Positions 19,560 through 32,234 of a stretch of DNA of 64,000 nt are shown here, piece by piece. The stretch is from the NCBI GenBank assembly GCA_002005505.1, contig KV908500.1:260290-324289 (forward strand), given 5' to 3'. Below the pieces are notes generated by a model that had not been told where the DNA came from, ran no database searches, and saw only the letters and a list, made by a program, of their open reading frames with translations. The position numbers and the translations under genes were made by a program. The stretch comes from Botryococcus braunii. Its lineage: Eukaryota; Chlorophyta; Trebouxiophyceae. Position 1 is the first letter of the stretch. Every line of letters begins with the position of its first letter.

Positions 19560-20293
19560 AAATCGAGTGGAAATTGCAAATCTTGATCTCATTGGGGAAA
19601 AATGGGGCAGAAGAAGACAAAAATACATCTCATTCCCTGTGCCTCCTCGTCTCGGAGGAATTGCACCCTGCCCCTCAAGAGCCGCAGCTACAAACGTCTG
19701 GCCAAGTCCCGGGACGAGTTGCAGGATCACCTTCTCCCCGCTACTTCGGAGTTTGGTGCCAGTTCACACGTATGCGGGTGAATGTCCCCAAGTCGAATTT
19801 CATGGTCTTCCCCCACTCGCAGGAGCCCCCACCTCCCGTTATGTATGATGGTCAACCACTGCGTCAGGTGACCCAGGCTCGTCATTTAGGTGTCATGCTT
19901 TCTACGACATCCGGCATTGGGGCTACCTTTAGCCACTTACGTGGCAAGATGTGGGGTGCCTGGTCTACTATTTTTACGCGCTAGGGGAATCTTAAATGCG
20001 CCACTTCTATTGGTCTTCTTTTGCGTCTCTTCTTGGCGTGTGTGGTTCCTGGTTGTTCGTATGGGTGTGAGTTATGGAGTCCCCTCCTCCCCTCCGCCCT
20101 CTGCAAACACATAGAAAAGGATTTTCTCACTATGCTACGGATGATCCTTGGGGTTCGTCCCACTGTCCGCACTGATGTGCTCCTTCCCGAGGTCGGAGTT
20201 TGGCCCCTTAAGCATAGTTGGTTCAAGCGTGTGGTCACCTTTTGGAACTCTCTGGTGGATCTCCCAGCAGACCACATGTATGCCCGCATATAA
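19560..20293 (+). pseudogene. Non-LTR retrotransposon RT fragment (C-terminal part of RT)
   Basis: From about 19745 the frame reads like the thumb side of a LINE-type reverse transcriptase: M-R-V-N-V-P-K-S-N-F-M-V-F, then R-H-L-G-V-M-L and the L-R-G-K segment. A stop or frameshift follows near 19983. A second frame (20021-20293) continues with [27 protein letters not shown] and [12 protein letters not shown]. The catalytic Y-x-D-D part and the endonuclease are missing. The domain match is from memory of the family, not a search. A C-terminal zinc-knuckle piece in the same orientation lies at 22870-23095 and may be its continuation. Confidence 0.65.
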
Positions 20294-20899
20294 GTGTAAT
20301 GTCGGCATTCCGCTACAAGTGTAATGTCGACACACAGACGTCTGGAAGACATCCCCATATTACATAACTGCGTTATCACTATATAGGGTGCTGTACAGTT
20401 GTAAATGTAGGACACAGGATGTTAAGCTTTGATAAGCTAGACATCTGTTTTCAGACATGTAAGTGTAATGTCTGGAGGACATCGCCATGTTACCTAACTG
20501 TGTTATCACTATGTAGGGTCTTAACCAATACGATGCCGTTACGTGACGTCAGCGTTAGTTGAAAGTCTATAAGACAGGTCTATTTCCCTCTCGCCGTCGG
20601 AAGTCCAGGTAGCAAAGCCTTCTCGGATACGCAGACCACGTGGTGGTGCACCAGATGCCTTACGTATGCTTATAACTTTCTCGTCCGCGGTCTTTTCGAT
20701 TCCCGAAAAGCTTGGAGAAAAAACCACTGTCACCTCGACCTTCGATGAATTTGGCTCACTTGTTAACATCTCCGGGGGATCCATTACAATTTGATTAGAA
20801 AGACGCGGGTCCAACAATAAAAATTCAATATTTCCTCAGGAAGCGGTGCCTCTGAACAAATTATTGGAGAGCAAGACCTTGACTTGAGGAACCTGTCAA
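20294..20899. repeat. Two diverged copies of an 80-bp segment; flanking DNA unclear
   Basis: GTAATGTC..CTGGAnGACATC..TTATCACTATnTAGGGT occurs at 20305-20392 and 20466-20520. A minus-strand open frame (20539-20817) looks moderately protein-like but has no recognised domain or splice support. Confidence 0.5.
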
Positions 20900-21274
20900 A
20901 TGGGGAGACGCAAAAAAGGGCGCGCAGCCGGTACTCCCAAAAAAGATCGAGCAGCTGGCAATAATGCCCCCCCGAACCCTCAAGAAGATCAAGTAGAAAT
21001 TCAAGAGGATCCCGAAGAATTACGCAATCCTCTAGAAGACCTTTTAGATGAAGTAACAACGATACAATTACAAGAATCTGAAACCGTGGACAGTAAAAGC
21101 GCGGGAGGACCCGACGAGAAGAAGCAGGAGTTAGTTTTTCTTCTCCTCGAGCTCGCGGAGGAGAAGAAGCTTCTTCTTAAGATTCTCGAGGAGAAGAAAC
21201 AGAAAGGGTTAGTGCCGTTTTCTAACGCCCTTTTACCAGTGATGCTTTTTTATCATTTCTTTTCTCTCTTATAA
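20900..21274 (+). CDS. Hypothetical Lys/Glu-rich ORF
   Basis: ATG at 20900 opens a 124-codon frame. It has a basic N-terminus (M-G-R-R-K-K-G-R and a K-K-D-R-A-A-G repeat), an acidic middle (P-E-E-L-R-N-P-L-E-D-L-L-D) and a helical Leu/Glu/Lys segment with coiled-coil character (about residues 65-105). The last residues turn hydrophobic and may be intron readthrough after a possible donor near 21209. It could be a gag-like or host protein; I cannot assign it. Confidence 0.35.
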   Translation: MGRRKKGRAAGTPKKDRAAGNNAPPNPQEDQVEIQEDPEELRNPLEDLLDEVTTIQLQESETVDSKSAGGPDEKKQELVFLLLELAEEKKLLLKILEEKKQKGLVPFSNALLPVMLFYHFFSLL

Positions 21275-21815
21275 TGTAGGGAGCCCACTAATTATTCCTT
21301 TCCTCACTAACAAAGGCGAGCGCTTGTGGTAAGCAGTTTGAACTTCTGGTAAGGAAAGCAGCAGAACTTGTGGTACGAAATCTGAGCTTCTGGTGGTGCC
21401 CTTGCAATTGATTCAAGGTTTTACAGGAAGTTACCAACTTGAAAAAACCCCAGTAATAAAAACTAATTATTATAATAACCTACTAATCAGCTCACGGTAG
21501 CATCAGGAACTTCAGCGACGCATCAAGGGGGGCCTCTGCAAAATCTGAAGGCTTTTGGAACGAGAAAATCCTTTTCTCACCGTCCTCGCAGGAATCCCTT
21601 AAAAATTATCTCGCAGAACCGTTTGATGTTAACTGCTCTAATTTGTATCGTACCTAGCATGTAGGAACGTCTTGCGTATACGTTATATGCGTTTTTATAT
21701 TTTCGTCAAGAATAGTAACTCAGAAGCTTGCAAGCTTCTCTCATGCATATGATTAAGCTCACGTAATTTCCTTGCAAAGCTTTGGGTAGTATGAACGTCA
21801 TAGAGTCAGAAATGT
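21275..21815. other. No feature recognised
   Basis: AT-rich DNA before the solo LTR. GGTAAG..CTTCTGGTA-type short repeats occur at 21325-21400. Confidence 0.4.
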
Positions 21816-22092
21816 TGTAGGATAATTCAGCGGAAGAGGTGTTTGAGACAAAGAGGCCGTTCGTGGTGAGCACGGAAAGAGTGTTACATGAATGATTCGC
21901 AAGCCCACTCTTAAATCCAGGGTGGGTTGAATTATATTGTACTGCCTCAGACGCGTAGTCGGGCAACCGAGCGAACTACCTGAGCGAGGTTGTACTGCGA
22001 ATCCAGATCACAAGGCAAGTCATAGAGCAATGCCAAGGACCACTAGAGCCTTATACCCTAGGAAATGCTACATGAGAGCATTATACCCTAGG
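21816..22092 (-). mobile_element. Solo LTR related to the gypsy element at 36716
   Basis: Begins TGTAGGATAATTCAGCGG and ends AAATGCTACA, like the 255-bp gypsy LTRs but diverged. It is flanked by the 5-bp duplication AATGT (21811-21815 and 22093-22097). No internal sequence remains, as expected after LTR-LTR recombination. The last 20 bases (CCCTAGGAAATGCTACA) are duplicated at its end. The strand follows the related full element. Confidence 0.85.
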
Positions 22093-22869
22093 AAATGCTA
22101 CAAATGTGGAGGAAGCATGTGACCTTTTAACATTTGAGTAATGTGCAATATATATTTCTCTCATGGTGGTGATGTCGACTGCCAACAGGTCGACTACTAT
22201 CAACAGCGTGAGCAGTGAAGACTGCAATAATTGCAGGGATCTGGTTGTTTATTCTCCAATGAGGCCGCCTTGTGGGACGACTTAAAGTACGCCGACACGT
22301 ATTCCTTATCCTGGAAATCCCGAGGACGGGTCCTTCTGCTAGAAATCCGGACGCTTGGAGGCTTGAGCCCGCTTTAAAGCACTTTGTATCCGAGAAATAA
22401 TCACTTTAAAAATTTCAGATACAGCGGATTATTACGTAAATAATCCGCTTCTTGTTTGACGACGAGCAGCATATGCTTGGCCCACTCCCGCCCCGAGCAC
22501 GAGATCCACGATCCATTTAGCACATTTCCTTAGTTAGGTGGGTAGCCATCCCGATGGGTATACCCATCCGGATCAGCACATGCATGATTAGTAATATGAA
22601 GTTCACTAATGTTCAGCAAGCATAAACGCAGCCAGAATAACATATTTACTCTTGGCCCATGGTTCGTTGTTCCTGGTGATCACCTAGAACACCGTGCATG
22701 ATGCACAGAAGATGCCAACGGAAGTACGGAAACCTTCTGAATTGGAGAGCGCCTCCGACTCGTCCGAAAATTTCACTCGGCTACTAATGCTCAGCGCTCC
22801 CGCCTCTTTTATCTGTCTCTTGGTGTTGCCAAGGTTCGGCTCTTTCTCAGTCTTGGTGTTCATGGCCTT
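22093..22869. other. No gene recognised; 28-bp hairpin at 22432-22459
   Basis: The hairpin has 11-bp arms (AGCGGATTATT / AATAATCCGCT) around a short loop. Otherwise unremarkable. Confidence 0.45.
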
Positions 22870-23095
22870 CCCATTGACATGGGCCGCCGACAACGGCTTC
22901 CGCGCCTTCAGTGCCTGTGATATGTGTGGTTCCTCTGTGGGTGATGAATACCATTTTGTTTGTCACTGTCCCGCTCTTCCAGCTGTGCGGGATCGTTACC
23001 CCCAGTTGTTTGTTGGTCCTTCTAGGTCTCTTCGGCAGCTCATTTGGCACGCTGACTTGCGTGCGGTTGTCTCCTTTATCTCGGATGCCTTCTAG
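22870..23095 (+). pseudogene. Non-LTR retrotransposon C-terminus (zinc-knuckle region)
   Basis: The frame contains [19 protein letters not shown] followed by R-D-R-Y-P-Q-L-F and ends at a stop after V-S-F-I-S-D-A-F. This C-x2-C ... H ... C-P layout is typical of the region after RT in many LINE-type proteins. It probably belongs with the RT piece at 19560-20293, from which it is separated by 2.6 kb including a solo LTR. Confidence 0.6.
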
Positions 23096-23314
23096 GCTCG
23101 TGCTGATACACGCCAGATGCGGTGACTTGGCCGCAGCCACGTCTGTGGCTGCTCCCCCCCCCCCCTATCCCCCCTTCCCCCTTTCGTTTGCTCCGTTCTG
23201 TTTTTGATATTCGTTTGGCCACCTCTTGTGGCCTGTTTTTCATAGGTTCGGCTGGTGCGTGTGTTGTAAACATCTTATCATGCCGTAGTGGCTGGACAGA
23301 TGTAACTTCTTCTG

Positions 23315-24550
23315 CTTTTACAAGAGTGGAGTAAAAAAGACCAGCCCAATGTTCAGGGACCAAAACCCCAATGTGTCAAGCAATGAGTCACACCCGGCGA
23401 GCGGCCAGCTGGCGACCCACAGCCGCCGCAATGATGAAACTGACCCGACGAATGACAAAATATCCCTCCACATCTTCTTGAGCAATGATGGCTTGGTTCA
23501 AAAGCCCCTGGAGCCTCTGCAACAAGGCCAGCGCATCAGCATGCAACCCTCCCAATGTTTCAAAAGCGAAGGCTTGGAAAGCCACAGGCGGCTGCTGACG
23601 CGACAACAAGACAGCATAGCGGGTCTGCTTGTCTTGGGCAGCGCGCGCGGCGGCCCCACCCGGCACGAAGTGCAGCAAGTTGGCAACTGTGAGTGGGGAA
23701 GAGCCAACGATGTCGATATAAAGGTCACGCCCCTCCTCCCACGCATGGAGGCGGAGGTCTGCGCGACGGCGCTCCTGGCCAGGGACAGGGGTGGGAAATG
23801 CGGGTTCCCGGGTGACCCGCTGACGAGCTGAGGTAAGGACAGCGTCCAGGCCGTTACGAACGGAGTTATGTCGGCCGACAATGGCAACATCCCCCCCCTG
23901 AGGTGCAGTGGACCGCGTGGTCGCCCCAGACATCCAACTCCCTCAAGCAGCATGGGCATTGGGAGCCAGGCTGGAAAATGGGGATCAAGAGCTGGTATTG
24001 AATGCGGGCAGCGGAACGACTCTGGGGGCATGGTCTGCTGCAAATGGGGAACTGGGAAAGCCAGTAGCCAATCAGACGCTCCCGGCTGTGTAAGAGATTG
24101 GAGCACAGCACGGTCGCGATCCGAGCGAGCAGGGTCATCAAGAACCTCCCGGTATGCGCGTTGAGACCAGGGTTTGGACAGCCGGGCTTGTACTTTGCTG
24201 CGGACAAAATCCGGATCCTCGAAGAGCGCCGCATCGAAATCAGGAGCAAGGGCGCAGTAGTCAGCCTTGGCAGCGAGGGCAGCGGGGACAAGAGGGGCAG
24301 TGGATGTCCCCAGAAGGCGGTCCTGGAGGGGGGCTGTCTGCGTGACGGAGGCGAGATAGGCACAAGGCAGAAGGGAAGTGGCCTTAGTGACCCCTAGACC
24401 CCCCTGGGCAATAGGCAAGCCAGCCAAGGTTTGCTGCAAAGGGCCAAAACCACCACCACCAGCTGTGACAATGGATTGGAGGACCTGGGTTTGGAGCATA
24501 TCACCTTTACAAGAGTGGAGTAAAACAAACCAGCCCAATGTTCAAGGACC
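23315..24550. repeat. 45-bp direct repeats flanking a retrotransposon fragment
   Basis: TTTACAAGAGTGGAGTAAAA then ..CCAGCCCAATGTTCA occurs at about 23315-23360 and again at 24505-24550 in the same orientation, bracketing the minus-strand fragment. Confidence 0.85.
23388..24538 (-). pseudogene. Non-LTR retrotransposon C-terminus with restriction-like endonuclease
   Basis: Two overlapping minus-strand frames joined by a frameshift near 23900. The N-terminal part has L-P-I-A-Q-G-G-L-G-V, a phrase common after RT in algal and protist LINE proteins. Then come C-P-C-C-L-R-E-L-D-V-W-G-D-H-A-V-H-C and G-R-H-N-S-V-R, a zinc-binding CCHC-type motif. The tail has R-R-A-D-L, L-Y-I-D-I-V-G-S and K-Q-T-R-Y. 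This R-x-D ... D-x-(V/I) ... K layout suggests a PD-(D/E)XK-type endonuclease as in R2, CRE or Dualen/RandI clades. No RT catalytic core is present, so this is a 5'-truncated copy. The family assignment is my reading of motifs. Confidence 0.6.
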
Positions 24551-24957
24551 CAAACCTTCTTCACTCGGAGGGCGCGGAATCTCCTTTCGGATTCTGATTC
24601 CTCTGGATATGGACAAGGTGATTTCGGTCAAACTGTAAGTCCTACCGAAAACTTTTCGCCAAATAGGACGGTAATAGTTCGCCAGACTTAGAAGTGGCAT
24701 TGAATCCTGTACCGAAAACATCAGAACCCCTACGATAAAACCCCAAGAGACCTTGAAACTTTATTTTGTAATTACAATAAACAGCTTTAGGGTACTGGAG
24801 AGGCAAGAAGTGATGTACTACTCCTTCTGTTCTAGCAATCAGCGGAAGGGTATATGACTGAGGCAAAGAGATCCGTTCATCAAAATCCCCCCCCCCCCCC
24901 CCCAAAAATCCCCAATTATTTTTCAGAAACTTTCCTTAAGGCAGAAGATAGGGACTG
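24551..24957. other. No gene recognised; C-run at 24887-24903
   Basis: AT-rich DNA up to the 5-bp duplication GACTG (24953-24957) of the next element. Confidence 0.5.
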
Positions 24958-25325
24958 TGTTAGGTTATGGGCATTCGGCATCACCTGTAAGCAAGCAGAC
25001 AGGTCGTAAGTTCGTGCCACTCCAGCTACCGTCCTTGACGACTGTGTGCTCTTTAGACACATGCAACTGCATGAACAAGACTGGCATCCTTATGTGCCCA
25101 GTATCTTTCCAAACCAGTTGCTCGACTATGCGGTGATCGCAGCTTTAATAGTCCTTTCACACTAACGCGTAATCTAAATCAGATTGTACCTTATGTTCGA
25201 AATAGACCTCATCCGAACGTGTCTTGAGGTACCTTATGTGGATAGTGGACCCGTATCCTAATAATGTAAATTTGAAGATCACCTAAAGCACAAGGCATTC
25301 TATAATGTATGTTCACAACTCAACA
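24958..25325 (-). repeat. Left (3') LTR of the old copia element, 368 bp
   Basis: TGTTAGGTTATGGGC ... CACAACTCAACA. It lacks one of the two internal direct repeats and the unique segment between them, explaining its short length against the 700-bp right LTR. Confidence 0.85.
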
Positions 25326-25912
25326 CGTCCCCTTGCCTGCATGCTTTATGTGTATCTTCTCAGTCCTAGTGAATCCCTATGACTAACACCACGGACTTGT
25401 TAAGTTGTTTGGTCATAAACTCAGCCACATTGTGAGCAGATTCCACATAGGGGATATCTGCCAGTCCCTCTCCTATGGCCTCCCTAGCTTAGTGGCATCC
25501 ACAAAGCCTTCACGCTCGGGTACCTTCCCTCCAAAAGTTAAAGCTAACTCTTGGGTGTCCCTAAGATACTTCAGCACTCGAATGGCTTCACTCCAGTGCG
25601 AAGTGGTAGGGCTCATTCTGTACCTTGGCAACACACCAACTGCCTATGCAATTTCAGATCTGGTGGTGTTGGCAATGTACCGGAGTGACCCTTTAAGCTC
25701 ACAATACCGATGGCCAGGAGTGCCTGACCCTACTGACTCCACATCCTTGGACTCGAGCCTGCTGCTAGCCACAAAGTCCTTGAACATTGGAGTATCAACT
25801 CCACGACCATCCTCACACACACCCTTTCCAACGTTTTGCAACGCTATTCTAAGTCCACAGACACCACTCATGTATACCGCAGTAATACCTCTGACAACAA
25901 TTGAAGACTAGT
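25326..25912 (-). pseudogene. Decayed copia RT/RNase H remnant
   Basis: DNA and minus-strand translation follow the end of the intact copia polyprotein (42899-43700). The best piece contains D-G-R-G-V-D-T-P-M and H-R-Y-C-E-L-K-G-S-L-R-Y-I-A-N-T-T-R, with stops and substitutions elsewhere. Confidence 0.8.
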
Positions 25913-27189
25913 CTCCTCGACGTGTTCAAATGACGACATGAATTTAATACGTACCCGTCATGATGATCATGACAGCTAAACATACATGTAAACTCAAAAT
26001 CCATCCCCTCACTTTCAAAGCCCCCCATACATTTCAACTGACCCTTTAGTCCGCGGCGCGACATCGAAACTAGTTGCGACCGTGATTTCCTGTGTGAGTT
26101 CCCTTTCTATCACCATATGGAGGCCAATACTTGCACAACCAACATGACCCAGGACCTACTGCTTGAGTACTTTCAAGTTGTCTTGCCCTAACTCACATTG
26201 CTTCCCCTGGAAGTGCTATTACATGTTTCACGGTCCGTTGATCAAATTATATTTCTCCAACCTCTATACTTTTATTTGGTTAAGTATTTGAAGCATCAAG
26301 ACTAAACAGACACCGTTACAAACGACCTGCACTCAAAAACGCATCTAACAACTATGTTTCATGTTATATAACCTAGAGTCTGGATATCAACGACTTTCAT
26401 CTGGAATTTTTCAAGATTTCTCACATATGGCCACAACTCCCAAACTTGGCTCTCTGGCTATCTGTAAGAACTCTCTCTAGCTTTCATTGATGTTACTGGC
26501 TATCCCGGTCTAGCTTTCTAACGTGAGGGTGCACCGATGCATCAAGGCCTTAGGATTAAATTGTCTGTAACTGACAATTCTACCTCCCAAAGCTCACTTG
26601 TATTGGTCACAATGATGGTAGCTCACCTCTACCCTATTTATACACATAACCCTTAAAAAAGTCTTATCTATACACCATCAGTACTATGATCAGTCTCTAA
26701 GGGCGTTGCTGCAACAATACACATGACTTACAAAGTCACCAACGCTTACGTGTGTTGGGTCAAATATCACCATCCTCTGCTTGAGGAGCTAGGGTCATCA
26801 CAGGTACCTATCAGTAACCTCATGTTGAGCACAATAGATCCTCTTCATCATCACTACTAGACATTAGGCTAATCAACATCCAAATGCGCGAAAAACGCAA
26901 CGCGCGCACGCGCGCAACGATAACTGATGAGCTTCCCCTGACCACATTATGTCACAGATTAACCCAAAACTCTTCAGATTAATTCATTGTCCTCAGAAAC
27001 CAATTCTTTTCCATGTCAATATCAGAATTAGCTTTACATGTTAGCAATTTTTGGTGTTCATAATTTGGCCCATCTAACACTCATATCCTTTGTGTAGCCC
27101 GCACCATGGATTAAGACTAACTTGCAGCTATTTCTACCCCTCTTTGCATTCCTAGAGTCATTCATGTATATCACCTTAAACATTCTGGG
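25913..27189. other. Unrecognised interior of old copia element
   Basis: AT-rich with no homology I can see to the intact copia interior. A CGCGCG-rich spot lies at 26888-26915. Confidence 0.4.
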
Positions 27190-27605
27190 TCAACTACCAT
27201 GCATTGCAACGATAAAATTGTAATCTTCTGGTACCCACAACTCACTCCTGGTCAGCCCAAAACCTTTCAACACCAGGTCATTCATGTATATCACCTTAAA
27301 CATTCTAGGTCAATTACCCTATGGTCCATGCCAGACTGTAGGTCAGGGCGTGAAGCGCATGCATTGCGCAACGATACAATTGTAATCTTGTGGTACCCAC
27401 AACTCACTCTTGGTCAGCCCAAAAACTTTCAACACCAGGTCATTGATGTATATCCCCTTAAACATTCTGGGTCAATTACTCTATGGTCCATGCCAGACTG
27501 TAGGTCAGGGTGTGAAGCGCATGCATTGCGCAACGATAAAATTGTAATCTTCTGGTACCCACAACTCACTCCTGGTCAACCCAAAAACTTTCAACACCAA
27601 GTCAA
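27190..27605. repeat. 161-bp tandem repeat, 2.6 copies
   Basis: GCATTGC..CAACGATA begins units at 27201, 27361 and 27523. Copies share CCACAACTCACTC and TTTCAACACCAGGTCATT. They keep an open plus-strand frame of 193 codons, but this is a repeat artefact. Confidence 0.9.
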
Positions 27606-27949
27606 AAAAACCTCAGCATACCTTAGGGATTTTCACAACACCACATACACAGACACACATAGAGAGGTCTCACAAGCCACACTGGACCCATATATGACCC
27701 TATGTAAGACCACTCAAGGTTTGAAAACCGCGTTGGCCACACAACATCAGCCACACATCGCATTGACTACACATCATTGACCAGACACAACCAGTCAATG
27801 TCTAGTTTCACACTCTGGAAAACATGGAAGGAATGCCAGGCACATAAGACAAGTCATGACATTGATTACACAGCAGTTCCGATAAGAGGTCTTGACTCCG
27901 CAAGTGCACGACAGTTCAATGAGGCACAGGACTCCCGATTTAGCATTTC

Positions 27950-28110
27950 TCACCCTCAACATTAGGGACTAGCCATCAGCGAGTCCGAACGCGACACCTG
28001 ATCAGCCTTTCTCACCCTCAACATTAGGGACTAGCCATCAGCGAGTCCGAACGCGACACCTGATCAGCCTTTCTCACCCTTAACATTAGGGACTAGCCAT
28101 CAGCGAGTAG
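27950..28110. repeat. 62-bp tandem repeat, 2.5 copies
   Basis: ATTAGGGACTAGCCATCAGC occurs at 27961, 28023 and 28085. The copies are nearly identical. Confidence 0.92.
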
Positions 28111-28879
28111 CAGCGCAAACCACAATAAGAATGTGCTCAGTGGACTGGGGAACCAAAAGTCCCTTACCACCATATTGCACCAACTCCTGGCGGTTTACAC
28201 ATACACAATCAATGTCTTTCAAGCCCCAGCTCATGGACATCTTTACACACGCTTACACATACAACACATATGTAAGCCCATCCCCATGCTGCAGTACCTG
28301 TACTGTTGCTCATGGTGTCTACCAATACCTGGATGGGGGCTCCCTAGGGTCCACCCACTTCTTCCCGCTGAGTATCACACTTGCTGTCAGTGGTTAGAGG
28401 TCATTCATAACTACTTTTGTTAATCTGACCCCCTTGATCTCCAGCCTTAAGAGGGTGCAGACTTAAAAAGAAGCCTTTCTATTGGTTCACCTCTCAACCA
28501 GTACACTTACTGTAACACAGGAGCATCACTTCCTCTCTCAACTCATTGAGCCACACACTCACAATTTCAGATCCCAAATCATACACAACCTCCCATATGC
28601 ACTCAAAATTTCACTCCTCCATCCCAAGGTGGTCTTCCGCCTCGTGCCCTGCCAACCGGGATTTCACCACCTCGCCTTGCGGATGAAACTGCCAAGATTT
28701 CTTGGCATTTCAGAATCAATTCGAATGGATTCTGAAGCATATACTGCGACATGAAGGCGGGGTACAAACTGCGGGGCTGTCGCTCCCTTTGGGACTGGAG
28801 TAGACTTGTGTAGTGTCCGCTGGCCACCAGTGCCTTGCCCAAAAACCACATATCGGCTTGTCCTCAGCACCCAGAGTTG
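28111..28879. other. 5' interior of old copia element, not readable
   Basis: No intact frame and no recognised motif up to the primer site. Confidence 0.4.
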
Positions 28880-28894
28880 GGTGGGCCCATAACC
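28880..28894 (-). promoter_or_regulatory. Primer-binding site, half-tRNA-Met type
   Basis: Plus-strand GTGGGCCCATAACC directly abuts the right LTR. It equals the anticodon arm of plant initiator tRNA-Met as I remember it. Confidence 0.65.
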
Positions 28895-29594
28895 TGTTAG
28901 GTTATGGGCATTCGGCATCACCTGTAAGCAAGCAGACAGGTCGTAAGTTCGTGCCACTCCAGCTACCGTCCTTGACGACTGTGTGCTCTTTAGACACATG
29001 CAACTGCATGAACAAGACTGGCATCCTTATGTGCCCAGTATCTTTCCAAACCAGTTCCGTTACATGTTGATCTGTCAATGAGCATCTACACACGGATAAG
29101 CTCCTGACGGCTGAAAGCAAGTACCTTCCTATACTCAATCAAGACTCCGTCCCTTAGCTTTTTGGGAGACTTGATTGTCCACTAAGATGGTTCACATACA
29201 AACAAGCAATCAAACATGAAGACATTACCAATACACACCCTGCGTCACCGCACCTGTAAGCAAGCAGACAGGTCGTAAGTTCGTGCCTCTCCAGCTACAG
29301 TCCTTGACGACTGTCTGCTCTTTAGACACATGCAACTGCATGAACAAGACTGGCATCCTTATGTGCCCAGTATCTTTCCAAACCAGTTGCTCGACTATGC
29401 GGTGATCGCAGCTTTAATAGTCCTTTCACACTAACGCGTAATCTAAATCAGATTGTACCTTATGTTCGAAATAGACCTCATCCGAACGTGTCTTGAGGTA
29501 CCTTATGTGGATAGTGGACCCGTTTCCTAATAATGTAAATTTGAAGATAACCTAAAGCACAAGGCATTCTATAATGTATGTTCACAACTCAACA
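28895..29594 (-). repeat. Right (5') LTR of the old copia element, 700 bp
   Basis: TGTTAGGTTATGGGC ... CACAACTCAACA. Contains two direct repeats of about 130 bp (near 28920-29056 and 29251-29388) separated by about 195 bp of unique sequence. Confidence 0.88.
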
Positions 29595-31080
29595 GACTGA
29601 TTACTATGCGTTACAAGTTTTCGTCTTAAGTACAAGTTTTCGTCTTACATGCGACGCAGAGCGGCCAATTATAGAATGCACGCGTTCATCACATCCGAGA
29701 GAACTGTACGGGATCTCCCTATGCACGTCTATGAAGTACAAGGTAATGGTTGTCTTTACATTCCCTTGCCCTTGGAACGAAGATGACGGGCAAGGGCCCT
29801 TCTTCATGAAACAGAGATCATGAAGATAGATCAAAAAAAGGCAAAGTAAACCCTTCTGATCTTGCGCAATTAACCCACACACATCAGGTCAATTACAAGT
29901 GGCTGGTAAACCCTTCTACGCTTCGGAGGGTGAGCTTTGCCCGGGCCGTTGGGTGGCATGCCAACTGCGCAGTTGGCTGCAAGGCTCCCTTTTGGGGGGG
30001 TTGACGTTCGAGTTGGGTTGCGAGGTTTTTGTGGTGAGGGCGTGTGCTTTCCTCTTATGTAATCGTAAATAATTGGATAATCCAAACCGACCCAACTTCG
30101 GCTCAACCTAGTCGTTTGTCGGGTCTAATCGGCGATAAACTTGGAAATAGGGGTCAGACCACGTGCAAGCTCCGGAGGCTCCAGACTGGAGCTCGTCGTA
30201 GCGTTTCGTCAGTTAAGAGACAGAAGTCATGTGCGAGTCACGAACTATTTCAATCAAGACTCTGGCGAATTCGCGTAACGCGGCCGTGACCGTCGCCAAA
30301 CCATGAGTTTAGGGCTATGCCAGGCTTGGGTGTAGATAGACTGGACGTATGCGGTCACTGGTCTCAAATTTGAGACTTTGCAATATCTATCAGGAAACCA
30401 TCAGGTAACGAGGGAAAGGTCTAAAGTAAATGTACACAAACCCTTAGCTGAGCTATTCAATATAAGGTGTATACTTCACAACCGAGAAAGCACTATACTC
30501 TTTCGGAAGTAAGCTCCGTAGTTGCGTTGGACCCAGCCTTGAGGGGAATACCAGTTGATCAAGCTTCAGAGGAAATGATTTGAAATCTTCCGTGTGTATG
30601 CAGTGCGCTCTTGCTTCAATTAATATTGTTCTTGTAAAACGTGCATCCGCGACTTGCTTGCTTTGTTCTTAATGTAAACAGCCGCGCAAGGCTAGCAATT
30701 AGTTTTTAAAGGTTTAAAGGGTTAAACCTACCTGGTGCCAGCCTGGTGCTGGAGCGAACTATAGCTGATTGAGACGTCCGTCGACGCTCGGGTGGCTGAC
30801 TGCAGATTTAAGAGGCGGTGGTCGTCAGACGCTGAATTCGTTTGACTGACAGAAATCTTCGTCTCAGAATTCTTTTGGGCTATACACTTTCAACAAAATA
30901 TGAGGATGGGATACAGACAATACACGAAAATGGCTTTGAACGCCACTTACTCCTGGTAAGCTGATGATATATGGGCATGGCCGTTGAGAAGGTTGGCCAT
31001 TTCTTCGCGCATGGCCATTAGGGCACTAATTTATGAAGAGGGGCAATGGAGACGAGGTTCTCATTGTATATGCCTGTTTG

Positions 31081-31083
<3 letters not shown>
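29595..31083. other. No gene recognised
   Basis: A 19-bp duplication (GTTTTCGTCTTAAGTACAA, 29617-29655) and a TCTCAAATTTGAGA palindrome at 30362 are the only structures seen. Open frames are unsupported. Confidence 0.4.

Positions 31084-32234
<1,151 letters not shown>

Larger units (their letters stand above)
24958..29594 (-). mobile_element. Decayed Ty1/copia element with target duplication GACTG
   Basis: Its LTRs are related to those of the nested copia at 42203, in the same orientation. The flanking 5-bp duplication GACTG lies at 24953-24957 and 29595-29599. A short remnant of pol next to the left LTR and a tRNA-Met-type primer site next to the right LTR show minus-strand orientation. Most of the interior is unrecognisable or replaced by tandem repeats. 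Confidence 0.85.

Noticed and set aside
27199..27780. 193-codon plus-strand ORF
   Set aside because: It is a frame kept open by a 161-bp tandem repeat inside a dead copia element; no domain.
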